44,832 bases of DNA from an uncultured Phycisphaerales bacterium (lineage in GTDB: Bacteria; Planctomycetota; Phycisphaerae; Sedimentisphaerales; Anaerobacaceae), in NCBI GenBank assembly GCA_903857265.1, contig CAIODZ010000036.1, positions 1 to 44,832 of the forward strand, written 5' to 3'. Numbering within the stretch: the first letter of the stretch is position 1; every line of letters begins with the position of its first letter. The notes under the pieces were generated by a model. It made no database searches. It saw only the letters and a program-made list of their open reading frames with translations, and was not told the DNA's origin. The translations under genes were made by a program, and so were the position numbers. Below are positions 6,912 through 14,921 of the stretch, piece after piece.

Positions 6912-7793
6912 TTACGCGTATTTTTGCTGGGCGTTTTCAATGTCGGCCAATTCTTTCAAGAATGTGAGCCAATTAGTCCAGGCCTTTTCGTAAGCGTCGC
7001 CTGTTTTGGGTTTCCCGGGTATGTGCCGATGACGCCTTTGGTGTCTGCCGATAATTTCGACGAATCTTTTGGGTTCATTTGCGGCGTCGTAAATCTCAAG
7101 GCCGAGTTCGAAGGGGATAATTTCGTCGTTTTTGCTGTGAATGACAAGGATGGGGCAGGTAACTTTGCGGACGTAATCGATAGTTGGGTAGTCGAACCTT
7201 GCGAACAATTTTACGGGCATATAGGGGAAAAATTTCTGGCCTATGGCTGAATAGGATGTGAAGGCGTTTTCGATTACGAGGCCTGCGGATTTGGATTTGG
7301 TTGCGAGATAGGCGGCGATGCTTCCGCCGAGCGACCAGCCGAAGAGGATGATTTGTTGCGGCGCGACGCTTTTTTTCTTTGTGAGCCATCTGTAGGCGGC
7401 CCTGGCGTCGAGGTATGTTCCGTTTTCGGAGGGGGCTCCCTGGCTTTCACCGTAGCCGCGGTAATCGAAGATGAAGCAATTGAGTCCGAGCTTGTTGAGG
7501 AAGTTAACGGTGTTGAGGAAATACATCATATTGCCGCCGTTGCCGTGGCAGTAAAGGACGGTGAACTTGGCGTTTGGCGCCGGGATGAACCAGCCATGGA
7601 GCAGGAGGCGGTCGGCGGTTTTGAAATAGACCTCTTCGAAATCGAGGCCGAACTTAACGGGGGTGCAGGAGATTTTGCGGATGGGTTCGTAGAGGAATCG
7701 CGGCTGCATACAATATATAAACAACCCCACGCCGAGGTAGGCCGCGCATATAAGCGCAACGACAGCGATGATGTCGAGAAGCATCGAATACAT
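6912..7793 (-). CDS. Alpha/beta hydrolase with N-terminal membrane anchor
   Basis: A 293-residue serine hydrolase of the family that includes the YfhR/Bem46-like proteins. An N-terminal transmembrane segment (residues about 5-28) is followed by the hydrolase core: YCHGNGGN (oxyanion-hole region), FDYRGYGES, the nucleophile elbow GWSLGG with its Ser, and the strand VIHSKNDEIIP with the catalytic Asp. The catalytic His should follow in IIGRHQ, but the next 12 or so residues (RRHRHIPGKP) look out of place; reading the next frame there gives KGVIGTYPGN, so a pair of compensating single-base changes (about 7040 and 7008-7013) is possible. Substrate is unknown. It is divergent from ispG, 50 bases away. 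Confidence 0.85.
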   Translation of the reverse strand: MYSMLLDIIAVVALICAAYLGVGLFIYCMQPRFLYEPIRKISCTPVKFGLDFEEVYFKTADRLLLHGWFIPAPNAKFTVLYCHGNGGNMMYFLNTVNFLNKLGLNCFIFDYRGYGESQGAPSENGTYLDARAAYRWLTKKKSVAPQQIILFGWSLGGSIAAYLATKSKSAGLVIENAFTSYSAIGQKFFPYMPVKLFARFDYPTIDYVRKVTCPILVIHSKNDEIIPFELGLEIYDAANEPKRFVEIIGRHQRRHRHIPGKPKTGDAYEKAWTNWLTFLKELADIENAQQKYA

Positions 7794-7843
7794 AGCGGTA
7801 TTTTAATTTGATTGGTGGAATATAACAAGATACAATTCGTGAT

Positions 7844-8896
7844 ATGATTAAAAGAAAAAAAACGAGGACGGTTGATGTAGCCGGAGTCAAGATTGGGTCG
7901 TCGGCGGCGGTTGTGATACAATCGATGACGAAGGTGCCGACGACGGACGTGGCGAGATGCGTTCGGCAGATAGAGCAACTGGCCCAAGCGGGTTGCGGGC
8001 TGGTTCGGCTGGCGGTGCCGACGCGTGTGGATACGGCAGCATTTGCAAAAATCGTTCAAAAGGTGGAAATCCCGCTGGTAGCCGACATTCATTTCAGCGC
8101 AGAGAGGGCGATTGAGGCGATTGAGGCGGGTGCGGCGAAGATACGACTGAACCCGGGTAATATAAAGAATCGCGGCGACATACTGCGTATTATCGACGCG
8201 GCGAAGATGCACAAAGTCGCGATTCGCATCGGTGTCAACGAGGCGAGCATAAGGGATTTGAGAAAGGCGGACGTTGTTTCGGGCAGGCGGGTTGCGCTGA
8301 TGCTGAAGGAAATGAAGGGTTACGTCCGGCTATTTGAGAAGCGAGGCTTTCACCAAATCGTTCTGAGCGCCAAAAGCAGCGACGCGGTGCGCACAATCGA
8401 AATCAACAGGCGGATATCGGAGACGTTCGATTACCCGGTTCACCTGGGTTTGACGCACGCGGGTCTGCCTGAGGACGCGTGTGTGCCGTCGGCGGTAACT
8501 CTGGGGGCGTTGCTGGCGGAAGGGATTGGGGACACGATACGGGTGAGCGCAGCGGGGGACCCGGTCATCGAGACGAGAATCGCCAGGCAAATTTTGATTT
8601 CGCTGGGGCTGTATCCTGCGCCTAAATTGCAGCTGATAGTGTGCCCGACGTGCGCGAGGACCGAGATTGATATAGCAGGGCTTGCGCGCAAGGTGAAAAA
8701 AGCGGTGAGTGGTATCGATAAATCAGTTCGAATCGCGGTAATGGGGTGTATTGTGAACGGGCCAGGGGAGGCGGCGGACGCGGATTTGGCGGTATGCGCG
8801 GCGAAAAACAAGGCATTCATTTATAGCAAAGGGAAGAAAATAGCGACCGTCGCGGAAAGCGAGATTGTGCCGATGCTGATGAAACTGTTGAAATAA
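7844..8896 (+). CDS. ispG: 4-hydroxy-3-methylbut-2-enyl diphosphate synthase
   Basis: Penultimate step of the MEP isoprenoid pathway, converting ME-cPP to HMBPP with a [4Fe-4S] cluster. The 350-residue protein has the TIM-barrel half (starts VIQSMTKVPTTD, then VADIHF and KIRLNPGN) and the C-terminal cluster domain with Cys267 and Cys270 (CPTCARTE), Cys302 and Glu309 (GCIVNGPGE), the expected three Cys plus one Glu ligand set. Its length fits the two-domain bacterial form rather than the longer plant/Chlamydia type with an inserted domain. No good ribosome site precedes ATG 7844. It is convergent with the PIN-TRAM gene and shares a hairpin with it. Confidence 0.97.
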   Translation: MIKRKKTRTVDVAGVKIGSSAAVVIQSMTKVPTTDVARCVRQIEQLAQAGCGLVRLAVPTRVDTAAFAKIVQKVEIPLVADIHFSAERAIEAIEAGAAKIRLNPGNIKNRGDILRIIDAAKMHKVAIRIGVNEASIRDLRKADVVSGRRVALMLKEMKGYVRLFEKRGFHQIVLSAKSSDAVRTIEINRRISETFDYPVHLGLTHAGLPEDACVPSAVTLGALLAEGIGDTIRVSAAGDPVIETRIARQILISLGLYPAPKLQLIVCPTCARTEIDIAGLARKVKKAVSGIDKSVRIAVMGCIVNGPGEAADADLAVCAAKNKAFIYSKGKKIATVAESEIVPMLMKLLK

Positions 8897-8898
8897 AA

Positions 8899-8922
8899 AA
8901 CCCCCGGGCAGGCCCGGGGGTT
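8899..8922. terminator. Terminator between convergent ispG and PIN-TRAM genes
   Basis: A perfect GC-rich hairpin with arms CCCCCGGGC (8901-8909) and GCCCGGGGG (8912-8920). On the minus strand it is followed by a run of T (complement of 8895-8900), making it a strong intrinsic terminator for the PIN-TRAM gene. On the plus strand the U tract is weak, so it is at best a moderate terminator for ispG. Confidence 0.8.
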
Positions 8923-8954
8923 AAACAGCAAATCCGAACTATATCTTTTGTTTT

Positions 8955-9998
8955 TTATTGATCCGAGAAGTTTTCGAATTTCCCAAAAATCATTTTGCCA
9001 GCGGAGGTCTGCAATGCGCTTGTAACGGCGATGATGATATCTTTGCCGATTTTGTTTCGTGCCTCTTCGACGACGACCATAGTTCCGTCGTCGAGATAGC
9101 CGACGCCCTGTTGCGGCTCTTCGCCGGGCTTGATGATGCGGACTTTCATATTTTCGCCGGGCAGGGCGATGGTTTTGAGGGAGTTGGCGAGGTCGTTGAT
9201 ATTGAGGACGTCAATTTCACGGACGGCCGCGACTTTGCTGAGGTTGTAATCGGTAGTTACGAGCCGGCCGCCGCAGTTTTTGGTGAAGGGTATAAGTTTC
9301 TGGTCAACGCCCTTTACGCCCTCGACATCCGGTACTACCGTATCATCGATTGTAATATCAATCGATGTATCCGTCTGCATTTCTTTGAGGATATCGAGGC
9401 CTCGTCTGCCGCGGTTTCGTTTGAGCTTGTCTGCGGAGTCGGAGATGAGCTGAATTTCGTTCAAAACGAACCTGGGTACAATGAGAGGGGAGTCGAAGAG
9501 CCGGCTTTTGTAGAGGTCGGCGATTCGGCCGTCGATGATAGCGGAGGTGTCGAGGACGAAGGGACGTGCGCCTTTGGTTTGCTTTGTGAACTCGACGTAT
9601 GGAATCACGAAGCGGACGTCGTCTTTTGTGCGTATGACGATGGTGATAATAAGAAAGCAGATACATATTCCCATCATCCACTTCAGTGCGCTGGTTACCG
9701 TTGCCGTAAGCCCGATGCGATAAATATCAACAACCATATCGAGTACCTGTGCCAGCGCCCAGCTTATGACTATACCGACAAGAAGCCCGAAGAAAACGCC
9801 GGCCAGTGAGGCGAGGGATTTTTTGGGCGTCAGGATGTCGATAACAAACGTTACAACCACCATTGCCAGGCCGCTCCAGAGCAGGGCGTAAAAATCCAGC
9901 CGGCCCTTTTCCGAGGTAATCTCCTGCCCCGTCAGGTTCACAAGAAAAACCGCGACGATAATGACCACAAAAAACACTCTTAAAAATAATAGTAACAT
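8955..9998 (-). CDS. PIN-TRAM domain integral membrane protein (YacL-like)
   Basis: A 347-residue membrane-bound putative ribonuclease. Four transmembrane helices fill residues about 5-125, followed by a PIN nuclease domain starting FVLDTSAIIDGRIAD (Asp150), with Glu181 (VLNEI) and the acidic VTTDYNLSKVA stretch, and a C-terminal TRAM RNA-binding domain ending with ALQTSAGKMIFGKF. This is the architecture of Bacillus YacL. Cleavage activity is expected for PIN domains but substrates are unknown. ATG 9998 is chosen because GGAGGT is 7 bases upstream; the longer reading from TTG 10013 would include that ribosome site. The gene-poor stretch 9999-10244 upstream is AT-rich with no gene. Confidence 0.9.
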   Translation of the reverse strand: MLLLFLRVFFVVIIVAVFLVNLTGQEITSEKGRLDFYALLWSGLAMVVVTFVIDILTPKKSLASLAGVFFGLLVGIVISWALAQVLDMVVDIYRIGLTATVTSALKWMMGICICFLIITIVIRTKDDVRFVIPYVEFTKQTKGARPFVLDTSAIIDGRIADLYKSRLFDSPLIVPRFVLNEIQLISDSADKLKRNRGRRGLDILKEMQTDTSIDITIDDTVVPDVEGVKGVDQKLIPFTKNCGGRLVTTDYNLSKVAAVREIDVLNINDLANSLKTIALPGENMKVRIIKPGEEPQQGVGYLDDGTMVVVEEARNKIGKDIIIAVTSALQTSAGKMIFGKFENFSDQ

Positions 9999-10244
9999 AC
10001 CAGTGACCTCCAAAATTTATAATATATTTTTTATATTAAAAAATGCTGCTTGGCTTCGCCAGACGTTTTTCGCCGGCGGCACCATCCTAATCATCGACCA
10101 TATATTGTCAACATCAAAAGTTTATTGTCCTGCGCCTGGGCATAATCCACATCACATCGATATAGTCCATAAAAGTTAAACCCGTGGCTATGATTATTAT
10201 TTTTCCCAGTTTCATTTTTATGCCGTTATATTTCTTGTTAAATC

Positions 10245-11351
10245 TTATTTGCCAAGGACCGCTTCGGCAATTATTTTAGCGGCGTTTTTTCGGGCGACGG
10301 TTTTGCAGGCGTCTTTCATTTGCCGGCGTGTAGTTTCGTTTTTCAGCAGAGGTTCAAGCTCCTCCCAGAGCCATTCGCACCTGTCTTTGTCGTCACCCAC
10401 GTCATCGACGATAACGGCGGCCCCTGCTTCGACGAGTTTTCCGGCGTTGAGGTACTGGTGCAGGTCGTTATGATAGGGATATGGCATACAAATACTCGGC
10501 GTTGCCGCGGCGGCGTATTCAGCGACGCTGACTGCGCCGCTTCTGCCTATTACAATGTCGGCGGCGGCGAGCAGGTCCGGCATATCGTCATAGTAATCGA
10601 CAACTTTATTTCTTATGGGGGCGTTTGTATAGCCGGCGCTGACCTGGTCGAAGTTTGCCCTGCCTGTTAAATGCACTATTTGCCAGTTGTCGGCATAATT
10701 CGATAATTTTTCCAGCAGCGAGCAAATTGTTCTGTTAATGTTCTGCGAGCCGGTTGAGGCGCCTGTTATGAGGAGGATTTTTTTGTTGTAGTCGAGGCCG
10801 AGGGCGTCTTTTGCTTTTTGCGGATTCGGGTTGTCGAAGCTGCTTCGCAGGGGGCAGCCGGCGACGGTTACTTTTGTTTTTTGCTTTCCGAAGTATTCGG
10901 CGGTTTCCTCGAACTGGACGAAGATGCGTTGCGCCCATCGCCCGATGAGCTTGTTGGCTTTGCCGGGGATGATATCGACGTTGAGCAAAAAGAGGGGAAT
11001 CTTCAATTTGTAAGCCGCTCGGCAGACGGGCGCGGCGACGAATCCGCCTACGCCTACGACTACCGGGTTTTCGCTTTTGGTTATCGTTTCGGCTGCGATT
11101 ATTTGACTCGCCAGAAACATTTTGCAGAAATGGAGAAACTTGTCCGGCCTGATTGAAAGGCCTATGGCGGGCAGGGTGGTATATTGGAAGGCGGTTTTTG
11201 ACAGGATGTGTTTATCAATATCCCTGCTGCTGGTGAAGAAATGGATTTTCGCGGCAGGGTCGAGTTCGGCGATTTTCTCCGCTATCGCCAATGCGGGGTA
11301 AATATGCCCGCCTGTTCCTCCGCCCGCGAAGAAGATGCTTTTGCCTGCCAT
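10245..11351 (-). CDS. murG: UDP-GlcNAc:lipid I N-acetylglucosaminyltransferase MurG
   Basis: Adds GlcNAc to lipid I to give lipid II on the inner face of the cytoplasmic membrane, the last cytosolic step of peptidoglycan precursor synthesis. The 368-residue GT-B protein begins MAGKSIFFAGGGTGGHIYPA with the G-loop GGTGGH, and has a second G-loop GASTGSQNIN in the C-terminal half and GRSGAVSVAEYAAA near the donor site, with PYPYHNDLHQYLNA following. The ATG at 11351 overlaps the ftsW stop codon by one base (TAATG), a sign of translational coupling. The pair is a remnant of the classic division/cell-wall cluster, and suggests this planctomycete makes peptidoglycan. Confidence 0.96.
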   Translation of the reverse strand: MAGKSIFFAGGGTGGHIYPALAIAEKIAELDPAAKIHFFTSSRDIDKHILSKTAFQYTTLPAIGLSIRPDKFLHFCKMFLASQIIAAETITKSENPVVVGVGGFVAAPVCRAAYKLKIPLFLLNVDIIPGKANKLIGRWAQRIFVQFEETAEYFGKQKTKVTVAGCPLRSSFDNPNPQKAKDALGLDYNKKILLITGASTGSQNINRTICSLLEKLSNYADNWQIVHLTGRANFDQVSAGYTNAPIRNKVVDYYDDMPDLLAAADIVIGRSGAVSVAEYAAAATPSICMPYPYHNDLHQYLNAGKLVEAGAAVIVDDVGDDKDRCEWLWEELEPLLKNETTRRQMKDACKTVARKNAAKIIAEAVLGK

Positions 11352-12535
11352 TATGCGTTCTCCCTGAGCTGTGTTTTTTCGCATTGTGATGCGATATTCA
11401 AAAGAACGCCGACGGCGGCTGCGGACAGGAGCATGCTCGTTCCGCCCGCGCTGACGAAGGGCAGTGGCAGGCCTTTTGTGGGCAGGACGACGGTAACTAC
11501 GCCAATATTGAGTGCGGCCTGAAAGCCGATAGCCAGAACGATGCTTGTAGCGAGCAATTTGCCAAAGGGTTCTTTGCAGCGATTTATTACCATAACCCCG
11601 AAAACGATAAGTATGATGAAAAGCGCGATGACTGTTAAGGTTCCGACCAGGCCCATCTCTTCGGCGATAATCGAGAAGATAAAGTCGGTAGTGTCTTCGG
11701 GAAGGTGGCCATATTTGCAGACGCCCATACCGAGGCCTTTGCCGAAGAACCCGCCTGAGCCGATGGCGATGAGCGACTGGCTTGCCTGGTAATTCGATGA
11801 GCCGGTCCACTGGTCGGGGTGCAGGAAGGCGAGAATTCGCATCCTGCGGGTGGGCGAGGCGAGTATCGCGGCGGCAAAACCAATCGCAGCGACGGGCAGT
11901 GGGGCAACGAGGTATCGCCAGTTCGCTCCACCTATCAATAATATGAAAAAGGCGAGCATTGCAATCAGGGCTGCTGAGCCGAAGTCCTCGATGATGATGA
12001 GTCCTACCACAATGCCGAGTACAATACAAACGGGCAAAAGGCCTCGTTTGAAGAACGCCAGGCGCTCGCCGTATTTGACGCAAAAGGCCGAGAGCGAGAA
12101 AATTACCGTCCATTTTGCCAGTTCCGAGGGTTGAAAACTGATTGTTGCGGGGCCAAGGGGAATTCGGAGCCAGCGTCTGGCCTGGTTGATTTGCGAGCCG
12201 ATGTGGGGGATGAGCACTAACACCAGCAAAATTACGCTGATGCCGAATAAATAGGTAATGGGTGAACGCCACAGGCCCTTATCGAGATTGAATCGCCGGT
12301 AATCGATACGCGACACGAACAACATTACCGCGACGGCCAGGGGGAAAAACAGGGCCTTTCGCAGGTTGGCGGATTGATAGAAATGCGACAGGTTGACGCC
12401 TTTGGAAACCTCGACGCCCGCGGAAAAGACAAATACCGTGCCTATTGCCATAAGGGTAATGACGACCATGCCTATTCGCCAACCCAGGTTCTCTTTATAA
12501 TCCAACTCGACCAATGTTGTTGCCGTTTCAGCCAT
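11351..12535 (-). CDS. ftsW: SEDS-family peptidoglycan polymerase FtsW
   Basis: Lipid II polymerase of the divisome. The 394-residue product has about ten membrane helices and the SEDS signatures RRWLRIPLG (residues about 108-118) followed by QPSELAKW, EDFGSAALI with the catalytic-region acidic residue, PDQWTGSSNYQASQSLIAIGSGG, and the C-terminal LPLPFVSAGGTSML. The ATG at 12535 is preferred since AAGGTGG lies about 9 bases upstream; an open frame continues to 12628 without a ribosome site. It overlaps murG. FtsW is preferred over RodA because of the murG partner and the length, but sequence alone cannot fully exclude RodA. Confidence 0.92.
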   Translation of the reverse strand: MAETATTLVELDYKENLGWRIGMVVITLMAIGTVFVFSAGVEVSKGVNLSHFYQSANLRKALFFPLAVAVMLFVSRIDYRRFNLDKGLWRSPITYLFGISVILLVLVLIPHIGSQINQARRWLRIPLGPATISFQPSELAKWTVIFSLSAFCVKYGERLAFFKRGLLPVCIVLGIVVGLIIIEDFGSAALIAMLAFFILLIGGANWRYLVAPLPVAAIGFAAAILASPTRRMRILAFLHPDQWTGSSNYQASQSLIAIGSGGFFGKGLGMGVCKYGHLPEDTTDFIFSIIAEEMGLVGTLTVIALFIILIVFGVMVINRCKEPFGKLLATSIVLAIGFQAALNIGVVTVVLPTKGLPLPFVSAGGTSMLLSAAAVGVLLNIASQCEKTQLRENA

Positions 12536-12649
12536 CGCAGACCGCCACCTTAAAAAAACAGAGTATTCTTCTATTGTCGGCTTGCCTGCCCGAATTGCAC
12601 CAAAAAATTGCTTCTGCTTTGAATACATGGTTTTTTACCGGAATTTCCC

Positions 12650-12678
12650 TTGACATTTTTCCCAAGACCCGGTATCCT
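12650..12678 (+). promoter_or_regulatory. Predicted promoter of the HAF-repeat gene
   Basis: TTGACA (12650-12655), a 17-base spacer and TATCCT (12673-12678); a better TATAAT is at 12678-12683 but with a 22-base spacer. The mRNA would have a leader of about 90 bases before ATG 12776. Confidence 0.55.
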
Positions 12679-12775
12679 ATAATCACCCTGTGAAAAAGGG
12701 ATGATGATGACTGTAGCTCAATAATGGTTGTCTGTGGGTTTTTTACGGGATACGGTAAGGGCAGGAGAAACAGTT

Positions 12776-13927
12776 ATGAAAAGAAAAAACGCACTTTTTC
12801 CAGCAGCGGTGATTCTATTGGTTCTGGGCAATCCCGTTTTTGCATATCAGCAGGTCATTGACCTGAGCGCCCTTGGCGGTTATCAGTACAGCAAGGCCCA
12901 ATCTATTAATGACAATGGTCAGATTGTCGGATATGCCTACAATAGTGCCGGCCAGTCTCTTGCCTGTCTTTTTGATTCTTCAGGCGGCGGAGCCAATACA
13001 AACCTTGGAACGCTTGGCGGCTCGCAAAGTTGTGCCTATTCAATCAACAACAACGGCAAGATTGTCGGCAATGCTATTGACAGTGACGGCCCGACCTATG
13101 CTTGTCTTTTTGACTCTACAGGTGGTGGAAACAATAAAAACCTGGGAACACTCGGTGCCTTACCTGCTCCCGGGGGCAATTACGGAACCGCTTATTGCAT
13201 CAATGGTAATGACTATATTGTCGGACAGGCGAGCAAAAGTGTCAATGTGGGAGGCGTCATTTTGTCTGTTTCACGGGCGTGCCTTTTTAACCAGACAATA
13301 CCTTGGTCTAATATTGACCTCGGATCAAGCTTAGCTTACTCGATTAATGACAACGGCCAGATTGTCGGTGGTGTCTATAATAGCTCCAATCGGTCCCGTG
13401 CCTGCCTTTTCGGCGCTCCTCACGACGGCACGCATAATATTGACCTCGGAACACTCGGCGGCGATTACAGTATGGCCTATTCCACCAATGATTCAGGCCT
13501 GATTGTCGGCCAGGCCGACTACGCGACCGTCTATACACCCTTCCTTACCTCTTATTATCATGCCTGTATTTTCGACTCTTCAGGCGATGGGGACAATATT
13601 GACCTCGGAACACTCGGTGGCTTAAAGAGCGTGGCTTTGTTTGCTAACGATGAAGATCAGATTGTTGGATATGCTTCTGATAGTTCTCATGCGTTCAAAG
13701 CGTGCCTTTTTGACTCTACAGGTCATGGGAACAATATAGACCTGAACACTCTGATAGACCCCTCTTCCGGCTGGATACTAAAAGAAGCCACTTGTATAAA
13801 TAACAACGGTTGGATTGTAGGTTATGGAACTTATAATGGCATAGACCAAGCGTTTTTACTTACGCCCGAACCGGCAACGCTTTTACTATTCGGCTTAGGT
13901 GTTACGTTGCTGCGAAGGAAGAAATAG
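12776..13927 (+). CDS. Exported HAF-repeat protein with PEP-CTERM anchor
   Basis: A 383-residue extracytoplasmic protein. It has a signal peptide (ALFPAAVILLVLGNPVFA), then about seven repeats of 45-60 residues, each carrying an LGTLGG-like turn, a SINDNGQIVG core and an ACLFD strand, the pattern of the HAF family and likely a beta-propeller-like fold. It ends with the PEP-CTERM signal: PEPATLLLFGLG, hydrophobic segment, then Arg-Arg-Lys-Lys. Such proteins are sorted by an exosortase and often depend on exopolysaccharide production; no exosortase gene is in this window. The start ATG 12776 has AGGAG at 12763-12767. Ligand and role are unknown. The repeats share near-identical DNA (13437-13458 and 13598-13619). 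Confidence 0.9.
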   Translation: MKRKNALFPAAVILLVLGNPVFAYQQVIDLSALGGYQYSKAQSINDNGQIVGYAYNSAGQSLACLFDSSGGGANTNLGTLGGSQSCAYSINNNGKIVGNAIDSDGPTYACLFDSTGGGNNKNLGTLGALPAPGGNYGTAYCINGNDYIVGQASKSVNVGGVILSVSRACLFNQTIPWSNIDLGSSLAYSINDNGQIVGGVYNSSNRSRACLFGAPHDGTHNIDLGTLGGDYSMAYSTNDSGLIVGQADYATVYTPFLTSYYHACIFDSSGDGDNIDLGTLGGLKSVALFANDEDQIVGYASDSSHAFKACLFDSTGHGNNIDLNTLIDPSSGWILKEATCINNNGWIVGYGTYNGIDQAFLLTPEPATLLLFGLGVTLLRRKK

Positions 13928-14075
13928 CAATCGCGGCCATCCGCTTTTATCTCCCAAACGTATCAATATAAGAACCTCTAATGGATTTGACCCGCATTTT
14001 TAATTTTTATCGGGGAAGAGAAAAGGGTATAATCTTTACTTTCTCCGATTATTAATCGCAGGAATCGATAACCCA

Positions 14076-14921
14076 ATGTTCGAAATCGTAAATAAAGAGA
14101 CAGTAGGGCCGAATGTGACCCGGTATGAGATAAAGGCGCCGCGAGTCGCCAAGTCGCGGCTGTGCGGACAGTTTGCAATCGTCCGGGGCCTGGAACATTC
14201 CGAACGCATACCTCTGACAATCGCGGACGTTAATACCAAAACAGGCACAATCACGCTGATTGTGCAGACGGTTGGCAAAAGCACTTTAGAGATGTCAAAG
14301 CTGAAAAAGGGCGATTCATTTTGTGATGTGGCGGGGCCTTTGGGGCAGCCAAGTCATATCGCCAAGTACGGAACAGTGGCGGTAATAGGAGGCGGGCTGG
14401 GAACGGCGGTCGTGTATCCGCAGGCGGTTGCGCTGCGGGAGGCGGGGAACAAAATAATCAGCATTATCGGCGCACGTACCAAAGAGCTGGTCATCCTCGA
14501 AGAATTACTTGGTTCGACAAGCGACAAGTTAATTGTCATAACCGATGACGGCTCATCGGGTAAAAAGGGACTCGTAACAGACGCGTTGCGGGAGCTTGTC
14601 GAAAACCCGCAGACGAAAGTGGACGCTGTTTACTGTGCGGGACCCGTAATAATGATGAAGGCGGTAGCGGAGCTGACCCGGCCAATGAATATCCCGACTA
14701 TCGTAAGTTTGAATCCTGTTATGGTTGACGGGACGGGGATGTGCGGGGGCTGCAGGGTAACTATTGATGGCAAACGTAAATTCGCATGCGTCGATGGCCC
14801 TGAATTCGATGGCCACAAGGTTGATTTCAATGAGCTTATGGATCGGCTCAAAACCTATAAGGGACACGAAAACAAAAAATATGAAGAGCATAAATGTGAA
14901 CTTTTAAAAGGCAATACGTGA
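14076..14921 (+). CDS. nfnA: NfnA-type NAD(P)H/ferredoxin oxidoreductase small subunit
   Basis: FAD/NAD-binding subunit of the electron-bifurcating NADH-dependent ferredoxin:NADP+ oxidoreductase. The 281-residue protein has the FAD-binding barrel at its N-terminus (starts MFEIVNKETVGPNVTRYE, with IPLTIADVN), the nucleotide-binding core with GGGLGTAVVYPQ (residues about 107-118), and a C-terminal [2Fe-2S] site, CGGCRV plus FACVDGPEF, three Cys and a nearby Asp. Its stop overlaps the nfnB start by four bases (GTGA), which fits the complex. An alternative is the related dihydroorotate dehydrogenase electron-transfer subunit, but the nfnB partner favours NfnA. Confidence 0.9.
   Translation: MFEIVNKETVGPNVTRYEIKAPRVAKSRLCGQFAIVRGLEHSERIPLTIADVNTKTGTITLIVQTVGKSTLEMSKLKKGDSFCDVAGPLGQPSHIAKYGTVAVIGGGLGTAVVYPQAVALREAGNKIISIIGARTKELVILEELLGSTSDKLIVITDDGSSGKKGLVTDALRELVENPQTKVDAVYCAGPVIMMKAVAELTRPMNIPTIVSLNPVMVDGTGMCGGCRVTIDGKRKFACVDGPEFDGHKVDFNELMDRLKTYKGHENKKYEEHKCELLKGNT

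Noticed and set aside
11352-12272. A long N-terminal extension making MurG a 675-residue fusion
   Set aside because: The extension is the ftsW gene read in another frame, has a composition rich in Arg, His and Pro, and murG has its own ATG overlapping the ftsW stop.
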